A stretch of DNA of 41,083 nucleotides, from assembly GCA_016209705.1 (NCBI GenBank), contig JACQVR010000032.1, positions 1-41,083 on the forward strand, read 5' to 3'. Made by a program: the position numbers and the translations under genes. Source of the DNA: Planctomycetota bacterium. Lineage in GTDB: Bacteria; Planctomycetota; MHYJ01; JACPRB01. Below are positions 23,062-30,719 of the stretch, in pieces (the first letter of the stretch is position 1; each line of letters begins with the position of its first letter). The notes under the pieces were generated by a model that saw nothing but the letters and a program-made list of their open reading frames with translations, did not search any database and was not told the origin of the DNA.

Positions 23062-23916
23062 GTGCGAAAACAGTGGATGTTCGTGACGGCGCTCGCGATC
23101 CTGGGATGCGCCGCGCCTCCCGCGCCTCCCCAGTACATGCGGGACCGGCCGCTTGGCGAAGAGGATTCCCGGCGCGCGCTCACGAGGATGCGCGACGAGA
23201 TCGGCCCGCACGCTGAAAGCGTGCGGGTGGACGACGTCTTCTTCCTGGTCACCGATGCGGGACTTCCCGCCATTGAAACGGCGACCGCGACCATCCGGCG
23301 CCTCAGCGTCTACTTGCAATCCGCCTACTTCTTCACCAAGCCGACGGCGCCCATTCGAATCTACGCGCTTCGGAATCACAAATCCTACGTCGCGTTCGCC
23401 CACAAGTCGCTGAAGCGCTATCCGTCGACGCCCTTCGGCTTCTATCTGCCCGACGAGCGTCTGATGGTGTTGAATCTGGAAACGGGAACGGGCACGCTGG
23501 CCCACGAACTGGTCCATCCCCTGCTGACGGACGACTTTCCGGCCACTCCCGCGTGGTTCAACGAAGGGTTCGCTTCCCTCTTCGAACACAGCGAGACGCG
23601 ACCGGACGGCCGCATCGTGGGCAAGAGCAATTGGAGGCTGCGCAACTTGCGGGCGGCGCTCAAGGAAGTGCGCATCGAATCGCTGATCCGAACCCGCGCG
23701 GATGAATTCTATTCGGACGATCGAGGCCTGCATTACGCGGCGGCGCGTTACGTGTGCCTGTATCTTCAAGAGGCGGGACTGCTCGAATCCTTCTATCGGG
23801 AATTCCGCGCCACGGCGAACGTCGATCAGACCGGAAAGACGGCGCTCGAAAAGGTCACCGGACGGTCGCTGGAGGAGTTCGATCGCCACTGGCGCGCGTG
23901 GGTGGAAGGGCTCTGA
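23062..23916 (+). CDS. Putative zinc metallopeptidase lipoprotein (HExxH...E)
   Basis: A 284-residue protein. A lipoprotein signal (MRKQWMFVTALAILGC, lipid Cys16) places it in the membrane, facing the periplasm. Its core is gluzincin-like: HELVH at 148-152 and a downstream glutamate in WFNEGFASLFE (E168), the zinc ligands and base of the peptidase-MA/M1-type fold. The region before (RIYALRNHKSYVAF) and the helical end (EEFDRHWRAWVEGL) also resemble small bacterial MA-family proteins. The GTG at 23062 has GGAG eight to nine bases upstream. The substrate is unknown; cell-wall or envelope protein turnover are possibilities. It is alone, between mnmG with a repeat and a convergent PHP gene. Confidence 0.8.
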   Translation: MRKQWMFVTALAILGCAAPPAPPQYMRDRPLGEEDSRRALTRMRDEIGPHAESVRVDDVFFLVTDAGLPAIETATATIRRLSVYLQSAYFFTKPTAPIRIYALRNHKSYVAFAHKSLKRYPSTPFGFYLPDERLMVLNLETGTGTLAHELVHPLLTDDFPATPAWFNEGFASLFEHSETRPDGRIVGKSNWRLRNLRAALKEVRIESLIRTRADEFYSDDRGLHYAAARYVCLYLQEAGLLESFYREFRATANVDQTGKTALEKVTGRSLEEFDRHWRAWVEGL

Positions 23917-24019
23917 CGCTCGCGCCTACGGCGCTCGCTTGTAGAAGCTCGGCGCGCCCGCCAAGAGAAAAGACGCTGGAAGCTGCGGGTTTCCACGGCT
24001 GTGAGAGCACGGCAGCGGC

Positions 24020-25066
24020 TTATTTCTTCACCCAGATCGGATTGGACAGAATCCAGGTCAGGTTATCCCGCATCGTTTCGATCCGGTAGACGCCCGGTTG
24101 AGAGATCTCCAGGAGCACCTCGTTGTTTTCCTCTTCGTGGATGGACTCTCCGTTCTGGAACACGTTGATGAGGGCTTCCTCGGGAAGGGTGACCGCCAGC
24201 TCCGTCTTTTCCGCGCCCAGCGCGATTTCTTCTCCCATGCCCGCCGACGCCTTGCCGTTGTCGACCTCGAAGGAGAATTCGGTGGGATCGTCCCAATAGT
24301 CGAAGGAAATGTACAGGTGCCCCCACCGCACCGCGTCCAGCACCTGCTTCTTGGCTTTCTCGGGATCCTTGTCGAGCGGTTTCTCCAGCAGGACATGGTT
24401 CGTGACGGTTCGGAAAGCCGTCTCGTACGGGAAGATGATCAGCTTCTGGTCCTGAAACTCCTTCTCATAGGCGTGGTTGTCGATCTCGCCGATTCCGACG
24501 ACCTTCTGCCGCCGGCACAGTTCGTCCCAGCGGGCCAGCGTATCGCTGCGAGGTCCGGTCAGCGTCGTCGCGAAGTCGTTGAAGGTTTCCAGGGACAGGT
24601 CCTCGCGATCCAGTTGCGCCTGGAAATCGGTCATCAGATCCCAGAGACCGAAGCCGGTATAGCCGGTGACGTTCCAGTCTTCCCAGCGGCAGGAAGGAAT
24701 GCCGAATCGTTGAGTCCCCCCGTGATCCGGATGGGCGATGAATCCGAACCAGCCTTGGCGGGCCACTTCATCGATCATCTCTTGAGGTTTCAAGTCCTTC
24801 AGGCGCTCGACGTTCTGGAGGGCTCCCTCGCCAAACGCGATGTAGTGGCTGCCGGCGGGCGCTATTTCCGTGCCGGCGATCAGAAGCGTGCTGCCGTGCC
24901 AGCGCTCATGTCCGTCGTCCCGGACCTTCATGGTGTTGCTGTCGGTCATCAGGACGAAGTCCAGGCCGGCTTCGTTGGCCGCGTTCATGACTTCCTCGAT
25001 GCCGCCGCCGCCGTCGGAGTACGTCGAATGACAATGAATCGCGCCGCGGTAATCGTACTGTGTCAC
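24020..25066 (-). CDS. PHP-domain metal-dependent phosphoesterase-like protein
   Basis: A 348-residue protein of the PHP (polymerase and histidinol phosphatase) superfamily. The N-terminal metal motif is AIHCHSTYSDGGG (H-x-H). FVLMTDSNTM, IAGTEIAPAGSHY and FIAHPDHGGTQ follow and supply further ligands; a late GIGEIDNHAY holds another D-x-H. The C-terminal 100 residues form a beta-sandwich-like domain (ELAVTLPEEALINVFQNG, then VYRIETM). PHP proteins hydrolyse phosphoesters, including nucleotides and 3'-phosphoadenosine phosphates; the substrate here is unknown. The start is GTG at 25064-25066, with GGGAG five bases upstream. It has a strong promoter and a leader of about 200 nt, and is downstream of pfkA on the same strand. 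Confidence 0.85.
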   Translation of the reverse strand: MTQYDYRGAIHCHSTYSDGGGGIEEVMNAANEAGLDFVLMTDSNTMKVRDDGHERWHGSTLLIAGTEIAPAGSHYIAFGEGALQNVERLKDLKPQEMIDEVARQGWFGFIAHPDHGGTQRFGIPSCRWEDWNVTGYTGFGLWDLMTDFQAQLDREDLSLETFNDFATTLTGPRSDTLARWDELCRRQKVVGIGEIDNHAYEKEFQDQKLIIFPYETAFRTVTNHVLLEKPLDKDPEKAKKQVLDAVRWGHLYISFDYWDDPTEFSFEVDNGKASAGMGEEIALGAEKTELAVTLPEEALINVFQNGESIHEEENNEVLLEISQPGVYRIETMRDNLTWILSNPIWVKK

Positions 25067-25267
25067 GCTTGCTCCCTTCGGTCGATGGCTTCGGAACGGG
25101 CGGCTCTCCCGCCGGTTCATCTGACCGGCTCAATCACCAGCGGGGTCGCGCGCCCTTTTTCAGGCGCAGGGCGGAAGGTGGGCCTCCGCCCGCTTTCAAG
25201 CGAAACAACCCCGCCCCAAGGGGCAGGGTTTGTTCCTATCCGTCATTCCGCATCATGCCCTGGTAGG
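25067..25267 (-). promoter_or_regulatory. Long structured 5' leader of the PHP gene
   Basis: From the predicted start near 25267 to the GTG the leader is about 200 nt with several hairpins. Read on the minus strand these are an imperfect GC stem with AACAA/TTGTT ends (25204-25234), GGGCGGA with TTCCGCCC, GCCGGT with ACCGGC (7-nt loop) and GGCGG with CCGCC (GAGAG loop). The last two share bases and are mutually exclusive. The second lies about 30 nt before the GGGAG site, so ribosome access could depend on which one forms. No known riboswitch class fits fully. Confidence 0.4.
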
Positions 25268-25273
25268 GGCACT

Positions 25274-25302
25274 ATATTAGAGGTGGGGATAGGGAGCGTC
25301 AA
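25274..25302 (-). promoter_or_regulatory. Strong putative promoter of the PHP gene
   Basis: On the minus strand, TTGACG (25297-25302), exactly 17 nt, then TAATAT (25274-25279). It lies 48 nt beyond the pfkA stop, so the PHP gene can be expressed independently of pfkA. Confidence 0.65.
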
Positions 25303-25350
25303 ACTTACTTCGCCCTTTGGGGAAAAAAAGCCGCGGCGCGCGACGGGGCT

Positions 25351-26376
25351 TCAGCCGAAGAACGTGGCCGCGTCCCGATAGAGCTGCATGTCCAGCGACC
25401 GCTTTTCCTGGCCCGGCTCGGGAAGGGGGATGTCCACGATGCGCGACCCGGACAGGGCGACCATGCGTCCGGACCGACCCTCGTGCAGAAGATCCACGGC
25501 CCGAAGTCCGAAGCGCGTTCCCAGCACGCGATCGAACGCGCTGGGGGAACCGCCGCGCTGGACATGGCCCAGGATCGTCACGCGCGTCTCGAATCCGGTG
25601 CGCTCCTCGATCTCCCGCGCGATGAGCGTGCCGATGCCGCCCAGCCGCACATGGCCGAACTCGTCCACGCCGGGGGCCTGGGCGACGAGCCGGCCTTCCT
25701 TGGATACGGCGCCTTCCGCGACCACCACGATGCTGAACCGGCGACCGCGGGCGTGCCGTTGCTTCAGAGAATTACAGACTTCGTCGATGTCGTAAGGCTG
25801 TTCCGGAACCAGGATGTAATCGGCCCCTCCCGCCATCCCGGCCACCGTGGCGATCCATCCGCTGTCCCGTCCCATCACCTCCACCACCATGATCCGCTGG
25901 TGGCTTTCGGCCGTCGAGTGCAAGCGGTCGATCGCCTCCATGGCGACGTTCACCGCGGTATCGAATCCGAACGTATAGTCCGTTCCGGGCAGGTCGTTAT
26001 CGATGGTCTTAGGTACCCCGACCACGGGCATGCCCTCTTTGTGGAAGAGGGACGCGACGCCCAGGGTGTCTTCCCCTCCGACGGCCACGAGCGCGTCCAG
26101 GCCGTAGCGCCGGAAATGATCGAAACATTTCTGAACGCTTTCCCGCGACGTGAACGGATTGGTCCGCGACGTGCCGAGAATCGTCCCGCCTTTAGGCAGG
26201 ATTCCCGCGACGGAGTAGTCGGTCAGCGGCTCGACCAGGCCTTTCAGAAGCCCCGCCCACCCGTTGCGGATCCCCAGCACTTCGCTGCCGCTTCTCGAGG
26301 CTCGCCGCACGACGGCGCGAATCACCGCGTTGAGCCCCGGGCAATCCCCCCCGCCGGTCAGCAACCCGATCTTCAT
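25351..26376 (-). CDS. pfkA: 6-phosphofructokinase, pyrophosphate-type signature
   Basis: Phosphorylates fructose-6-phosphate to the 1,6-bisphosphate. The 341-residue protein has GLLTGGGDCPGLNAVIR, VGGEDTLGVA (D103), VPKTIDNDLPGTDYTFGFDTA (K123), EVMGRDSGWIA and GHVQRGGSPSAFDR. In this family the residue after GGE/GGD and the one before TIDND decide the phosphoryl donor. Glycine at both (E. coli 104 and 124) means ATP; aspartate plus lysine, as here, means pyrophosphate. So I predict a reversible PPi-dependent enzyme (EC 2.7.1.90) usable in glycolysis and gluconeogenesis. The ATG at 26374-26376 is directly abutted by a 31-bp AT-rich repeat, and there is no Shine-Dalgarno. The gap to recJ upstream is 183 nt. 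Confidence 0.93.
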   Translation of the reverse strand: MKIGLLTGGGDCPGLNAVIRAVVRRASRSGSEVLGIRNGWAGLLKGLVEPLTDYSVAGILPKGGTILGTSRTNPFTSRESVQKCFDHFRRYGLDALVAVGGEDTLGVASLFHKEGMPVVGVPKTIDNDLPGTDYTFGFDTAVNVAMEAIDRLHSTAESHQRIMVVEVMGRDSGWIATVAGMAGGADYILVPEQPYDIDEVCNSLKQRHARGRRFSIVVVAEGAVSKEGRLVAQAPGVDEFGHVRLGGIGTLIAREIEERTGFETRVTILGHVQRGGSPSAFDRVLGTRFGLRAVDLLHEGRSGRMVALSGSRIVDIPLPEPGQEKRSLDMQLYRDAATFFG

Positions 26377-26407
26377 GTTACAATAAGTTTTGAGAATTAT
26401 TTGTAAC
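26377..26407. repeat. Third copy of the 31-bp AT-rich quasi-palindrome, abutting pfkA
   Basis: The same 31-bp unit as at 13744-13805, from GTTACAA to TTGTAAC with TTTTGAGAA in the centre. Its first base is immediately next to the pfkA start codon (ATG on the minus strand at 26374-26376). It differs from each of the other two copies at 3 of 31 positions. It replaces the usual ribosome site of the gene, so it must be part of the 5' UTR or of the promoter. Confidence 0.85.
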
Positions 26408-26488
26408 GAACTATGGACGCCCCGGGCCCCATGGAACGGGGTGTTTCCGCTTCCCGGCGAGCGGGGTCCCAATCCCCGCCCGCTCCTT

Positions 26489-26533
26489 GGAATCCTGGCG
26501 CGGCGGCTTGAAACCGCCGCGCCAGGATTCCAC
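26489..26533. repeat. Perfect 19-bp inverted repeat in the recJ-pfkA gap
   Basis: Arms 26489-26507 (TGGAATCCTGGCGCGGCGG) and 26515-26533 are perfect reverse complements around a 7-nt loop CTTGAAA. A second weaker hairpin (AGCGGGG with CCCCGC) lies at about 26461-26487. No T-run follows on either strand. It sits 26 nt after the recJ stop, so it may end or stabilise the tatC-to-recJ message, or be a REP-like element. Confidence 0.8.
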
Positions 26534-26559
26534 GAGCGAGCTCCGTCAAGGCGCGAGCG

Positions 26560-28290
26560 TCACACGAACTTGATGTCGTCCACGTGCAGTTCGACGCTCT
26601 CCCGTCCCTTCCACGCGTTCAGGACCGGCCGAAAGGCGAGCGACAGCGTCGTCGCCGCGGCGGTCCGGTCGAAGGCGTCCGCCCGGCCGAACGCCACCGC
26701 GCGCAACGCCGGACCCGAGCCGTCGCGGACATGAAAGGACAGATGGTCGTTCTTCTTTCCCATGAGTCGCGGAGGTCCCGCGACACGCACGTGCGAGGCC
26801 GCCAGACGCGGCGGCGCGTTTCCTTCGCCGAACGGCGCCAGTCGATCCAGCTCCCGGACCAACCCTCGCGTCACCTCGGACAGCCTCACCTCCTCGTCGA
26901 TCTCGAGCACCGCTTCCTGGGGAGCGTCCCGCAAGACGTCGGCCGCATGCTCGTTGACGCGCCTCCGGAACTCCTCCAGCCGCTCCCGCCGGACCCCCAC
27001 GCCCGCCGCCTTCGCGTGGCCTCCGCCGCTCACCAAGAGATCGCGACTCGCCTCCAGCGCCTCATGCAGGCGGAACCCGTCCACCGAACGGCCCGAACCT
27101 CGCGCCATGCCGTCCTCGATCGCCAGCACGAACGCCGGCCGCCCGAACCGCTCCACCAGTCGCGACGCCACGATTCCCACCACTCCGACGTGCCACCGCT
27201 CGTCCGCCACCACCAGGACGGCGTCTCGTTGAAGCTCCGGCCGGCGTTCCACCTGTTCCACCGCTTGCCGGTAAATGGCGTCCTCGATCTCCCGCCGCGC
27301 CCGATTCGCCGACTCCATCAAGTTCAATAGTTCTTCAATTCGAACGGAATCTTCGCACACCAGCAACTCCAATGTGTCCTCCGCCCGACCCACCCGACCC
27401 AACGCGTTCAGCCGCGGCGCCAGCTTGAAACTGATGTCAAACGTGTCGAACGCCTTGACGTCGCCACCCATCGCCCTTTCCGCCAGGGCGCGCAGTCCGG
27501 CGCTCCGGCAGGATCCCAGCGCCTTGAGCCCATAGGACACGAAGACCCGGTTTTCGCCGACCAGCGGAGCGACGTCAGCCACCGTTCCCAGCGCCACGTA
27601 TCCCATCGCGTCAAGCAGGAACTCTTCGAATCGGGTTCCCGCCGGGCGCGCCCGGCCCACGCCCTTGGAGAGCGCCCACGCCACCTTGAAGGCGATGCCC
27701 ACCGACGTGATGCCTTTGAAGGGATACCGGTCGTCCGCCTTGGGATTGATCAACGCGGCCGCCGCCGAAGCGCGGGTCGGGGTCTCATGATGATCCACCA
27801 CCAGCACGTCCATGCCTCGTTCCCGCGCGCGCTCGATCTCGGCATGGTCGTTCGTGCCGCAGTCGACCGTGATGAGCACCTTGACTCCGGCCTGAGCGAA
27901 GAAATCCACGGCGGCGGCGCTCAGCCCATACCCTTCGGTCACTCGATGAGGCACATAGGTCCGCGCCGTCCGTCCCAGCATGGAAAAATATTTGTAGAGA
28001 ACCGCCGCGCCCGTCGTGCCGTCGACGTCATAATCGGCGAAAATCCCGATCCCCTCCCCGTCGCGCAAGGCGCGTTCCAGCCGCTGCACCGCGCGGGGCA
28101 TCTGCGAAAACAGCATCGGATCGTGAAGGTGAGCCAGTTCGGCTTGCAGAAACGCGCGGGCCGCCGCGGCGTCTCCGATCCCCCGATTGATCAGCACGTG
28201 CGCGGTCACCGGGGAAATCCCCAGTCCCTGCGCGAGCGTTCCCGCCAGAGGCCGATGGGACGGCATGAACACCCATTTCCGTTCGGACAT
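26560..28290 (-). CDS. recJ: Single-stranded-DNA-specific exonuclease RecJ
   Basis: 5'-3' ssDNA exonuclease of recombination and mismatch repair, DHH superfamily. The 576-residue protein has motif I DYDVDG (86-91), VDCGTND, the DHH motif VVDHHET, SVGIAFKVAWAL, GTVADVAPL and ARLNALGR. The DHHA1-type GSGRSVDGFRLHEAL and SGGGHAKAAGVG follow, then an OB-type C-terminal domain (LSFHVRDGSGPALRAVAFG). The length is normal. The ATG at 28288-28290 follows a purine-rich GGGAGAGGGGGG run. It is the last gene of tatC-ychF-argG-cinA-recJ, 24 nt after cinA; the CinA-RecJ pairing in one operon has no obvious shared pathway. Confidence 0.96.
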   Translation of the reverse strand: MSERKWVFMPSHRPLAGTLAQGLGISPVTAHVLINRGIGDAAAARAFLQAELAHLHDPMLFSQMPRAVQRLERALRDGEGIGIFADYDVDGTTGAAVLYKYFSMLGRTARTYVPHRVTEGYGLSAAAVDFFAQAGVKVLITVDCGTNDHAEIERARERGMDVLVVDHHETPTRASAAAALINPKADDRYPFKGITSVGIAFKVAWALSKGVGRARPAGTRFEEFLLDAMGYVALGTVADVAPLVGENRVFVSYGLKALGSCRSAGLRALAERAMGGDVKAFDTFDISFKLAPRLNALGRVGRAEDTLELLVCEDSVRIEELLNLMESANRARREIEDAIYRQAVEQVERRPELQRDAVLVVADERWHVGVVGIVASRLVERFGRPAFVLAIEDGMARGSGRSVDGFRLHEALEASRDLLVSGGGHAKAAGVGVRRERLEEFRRRVNEHAADVLRDAPQEAVLEIDEEVRLSEVTRGLVRELDRLAPFGEGNAPPRLAASHVRVAGPPRLMGKKNDHLSFHVRDGSGPALRAVAFGRADAFDRTAAATTLSLAFRPVLNAWKGRESVELHVDDIKFV

Positions 28291-28314
28291 TTCCCCCCTC
28301 TCCCTCCTCAGAGC

Positions 28315-29544
28315 CTATCTCCCCCGCTCCAGGAGCGCGCGCCGGACCAGGTCCAGCGCGCATGTCGCGGCGCGTTCCTTCACCTGATCCCGATTCCCGG
28401 GAAAAAGCCGCCGTTCCGTCCGCGTCCGGCCTCGATAGTGTACCGCGTGATAAACCAGTCCGACAGGTTTCTTCTTCGAACCTCCCCCGGGGCCGGCGAT
28501 TCCCGTCACCGCCACGCCGACGTCGGCGCCGGCGACGTCGGCCGCTCCGCGCGCCATCGCGCGGGCCACGTCGGCGCTGACCGCGCCGCGCCGGCGGATG
28601 AGCGAAGGAGCGACGCGCAGACGAGCCGCTTTGGACGCATTCGAATACGTCACCCATCCCTCCCGCAAAACGTCCGAAATCCCCGGCACGCTCGTCAGCC
28701 GGTGAAGGACCAGGCCGCCCGTGCAGGACTCTGCCACCGCGATCGTGGCGCGCCGCCGGACCAGCAGGTCCGCCACCGTCTCCTCAAGACTCCGCGTCCC
28801 GATCCAGCGCGCCCCGAATTCCTTCTCAAGGTCGCCGATCAATATCCGGAGCGAGCGCGCCTTGTCCGCCTGGACATGGAGGGCGACCGTCCCTCCGGAG
28901 AGCGCCAGCCCATAGGAGGTTCCCGGCCGCCGGGCGACGAGGGTCCGAACGCGCTCATCCACCGTCGCCTCGGGAAGCCCGACCACGCACCCTTCCCACC
29001 ACCACGTCGAGCGGCGCAGGCGAAACGCGCGCACCAGGAGCGGAATCACGAAGCGCTCGAACATGGGGCGCAGTTCCGGCGCCGGCCCCGGCAAGGCGAA
29101 GAAATGAACGCCCTTCGCGACCAGCGCGAAACCCGGCGCCGATCCCCTTGAATTGGGCAGAATCCGCGCGCCTCGTGGGAAAAACGCCTGTCTGCGATTG
29201 ATGCGCGCCATCGGCACGCGGAACCGGCGGAAGCGCGCTCGGATCGTCCGCCACGCGGAGGGTCGGAACTCCAGGGGGCGCCCGAAGGCTTGCGCCGCCG
29301 CCGCGCGCGTCAGATCGTCTTGCGTCGGCCCCAGACCTCCCGACAGCAGGACGATCGGCGCACGCGCCGCCGCCGTCCGGATTTCCTCCACGATGCGCGA
29401 GAGATCATCCCCGCACGCGGAATGGCGGTCGATTTCCAGGCCGATCGCTTCGAGACGGCGCGCGACATACGCCAGATGGGCCTCGACCGCCCGCCCGCGC
29501 ATCAGCTCGGTGCCGGTCGCGATGACCGCCACTCGCGGTTTCAT
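28315..29544 (-). CDS. cinA: CinA-family protein (MoCF domain plus NMN deamidase domain)
   Basis: A 409-residue two-domain CinA. The N-terminal MoCF/COG1058 domain (about 1-175) carries VIATGTELMRGRAVE, SGGLGPTQDDLTRAA and ALPGPAPELRPMF; COG1058 domains hydrolyse ADP-ribose or NMN-type substrates. The C-terminal domain (about 250-405) has AVAESCTGGLVLHRLTSVPG, VTYSNASKAARL and AVTGIAGPGGGSKKKPVGLV. These are typical of nicotinamide-nucleotide amidase (PncC), which returns NMN to NAD synthesis. The LPGVP-type loop is changed to LPGPAP. The ATG at 29542-29544 overlaps the argG stop by four bases, so the two are translationally coupled. The family's competence name is historical. Confidence 0.93.
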   Translation of the reverse strand: MKPRVAVIATGTELMRGRAVEAHLAYVARRLEAIGLEIDRHSACGDDLSRIVEEIRTAAARAPIVLLSGGLGPTQDDLTRAAAAQAFGRPLEFRPSAWRTIRARFRRFRVPMARINRRQAFFPRGARILPNSRGSAPGFALVAKGVHFFALPGPAPELRPMFERFVIPLLVRAFRLRRSTWWWEGCVVGLPEATVDERVRTLVARRPGTSYGLALSGGTVALHVQADKARSLRILIGDLEKEFGARWIGTRSLEETVADLLVRRRATIAVAESCTGGLVLHRLTSVPGISDVLREGWVTYSNASKAARLRVAPSLIRRRGAVSADVARAMARGAADVAGADVGVAVTGIAGPGGGSKKKPVGLVYHAVHYRGRTRTERRLFPGNRDQVKERAATCALDLVRRALLERGR

Positions 29545-30686
29545 CGCGACATCGCGTCCGTCCTTCCGGAGGCGGCGCGGGCGGACGTCTCTTTCTGGGA
29601 ATTGGGGACGAACAGGGAGTACGGAGAGCGGCGGCCGGTGACCGCGACCGATCCTCGATACAGCGACACCCGAACGCCGCCGGTGACCCGCTCGCTGATC
29701 TTGCTGAAAAACGCGTCCAAGCCTTCGCGCAGGGGGGAAAACCAGAGGCCCTCATAGACCTGCTCGGCGAAGGCGCGCGACAGCCTGCCCTTGAAGCTGA
29801 TCAGATCCTTCTCCAGCGTGATGGATTCCAATCCGCGCCGCGCCGCGTGCAGGACCGCCGCCGCGGGAGCCTCGTAGAGCTCCCGGGTCTTCACGCCCGA
29901 AATCCGGTCTTCGATGATGTCGAAGCGTCCGACGGCGCAGCGGCCGGCGATGGAGTTCAGCCGCTCGATCAGCTTGACGAGAGGAAGCTCCTCGCCGTCC
30001 AACGACACCGGGCGCCCCTGATGGAATTCGAGTTCGACCGTCGTCGGCTTGTTGGGGGCGTTCGAGGGCGGAACGGTCATGATGTACGTGTCGCGCGGAG
30101 GCTCGTCCCACGTATCGAGCGCCCCGCGAAGCTGCACGTTGCATCCCCAGAGGTTTTGCTCCACGTTCCACAACGTCTGGCGGACGCTCTCGAAGGGAAG
30201 GCCGTGCCGCTGGGCGTAGGCGATGTCGTCCTCCGGACTGCGCAGGCCCAGTTCCTCGAGGGGCGCCAGGATTTCCAGATCGGGCGCCAGCGCCCGGCTG
30301 CAATTCGTCAACCGTATCTTGTCGTTGCCGATGCCGCGCGAGCCGTGGGCGATCGCATCGCACCCCTCTTGGCGGGCGATCTCCACGAGTTCCTGTAGGA
30401 TCAGCGGTCGGGCCAACGCGGAAAACAAATGATAGCCCTCCTCGTAGACCGCGCCGGCCTTCAAGCTGGGAAGGATGAATTCGTTCACGAACTTCTCGCG
30501 CAGGTCGGCCAGGTTGGCCGCCGAGGCGCCCATCTCCACCGCCTGCTCCGCCAGCGGTTCCAGGTACTCGGGCTGGCCGAGATTGGCGGAGAAGGTGTAC
30601 ACCTTCATGCCCTTGACGTGGCGCAGATAATGGGTGCAAATAATCGTGTCGAGCCCGCCGGAGTAAGCCAAGGCGACCTTCGTCAT
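29541..30686 (-). CDS. argG: Argininosuccinate synthase
   Basis: Condenses citrulline and aspartate with ATP in arginine synthesis. The 381-residue protein has the N-type ATP pyrophosphatase loop AYSGGLDTIICTHYL, SANLGQ (family SADLGQ), AHGSRGIGNDKIR (family HGCTGKGNDQVR), AGRCAVGRFDIIEDR (family GVGRIDMVENR) and KTRELYEAPA. Several normally strict residues differ, so it is a diverged member. The last 25 residues (KETSARAASGRTDAMSR) are a low-complexity extension. A GTGAGG site precedes the ATG at 30684-30686. Its stop overlaps cinA. No other arginine gene is in the window. The divergence leaves some room for another citrulline- or amino-acid-ligase activity. Confidence 0.88.
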   Translation of the reverse strand: MTKVALAYSGGLDTIICTHYLRHVKGMKVYTFSANLGQPEYLEPLAEQAVEMGASAANLADLREKFVNEFILPSLKAGAVYEEGYHLFSALARPLILQELVEIARQEGCDAIAHGSRGIGNDKIRLTNCSRALAPDLEILAPLEELGLRSPEDDIAYAQRHGLPFESVRQTLWNVEQNLWGCNVQLRGALDTWDEPPRDTYIMTVPPSNAPNKPTTVELEFHQGRPVSLDGEELPLVKLIERLNSIAGRCAVGRFDIIEDRISGVKTRELYEAPAAAVLHAARRGLESITLEKDLISFKGRLSRAFAEQVYEGLWFSPLREGLDAFFSKISERVTGGVRVSLYRGSVAVTGRRSPYSLFVPNSQKETSARAASGRTDAMSR

Positions 30687-30719
30687 GGGGCCTCACAAAA
30701 CTTGAATGCGGGCACCGCG

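Noticed and set aside
23917..24019. Terminator or small RNA between the convergent metallopeptidase and PHP genes
   Set aside because: Only a 5-bp GCGCC/GGCGC stem without a T-run is present; too weak to call.
25067..25120. Glycine riboswitch before the PHP gene
   Set aside because: GGGAGAG and CCGAAGG-AGCAA occur, but the second has an extra G. The required CUCUC/AGG partner segment after GCAA is absent because the coding region begins there. GGGAGAG here is the loop side of a simple GGCGG/CCGCC hairpin.
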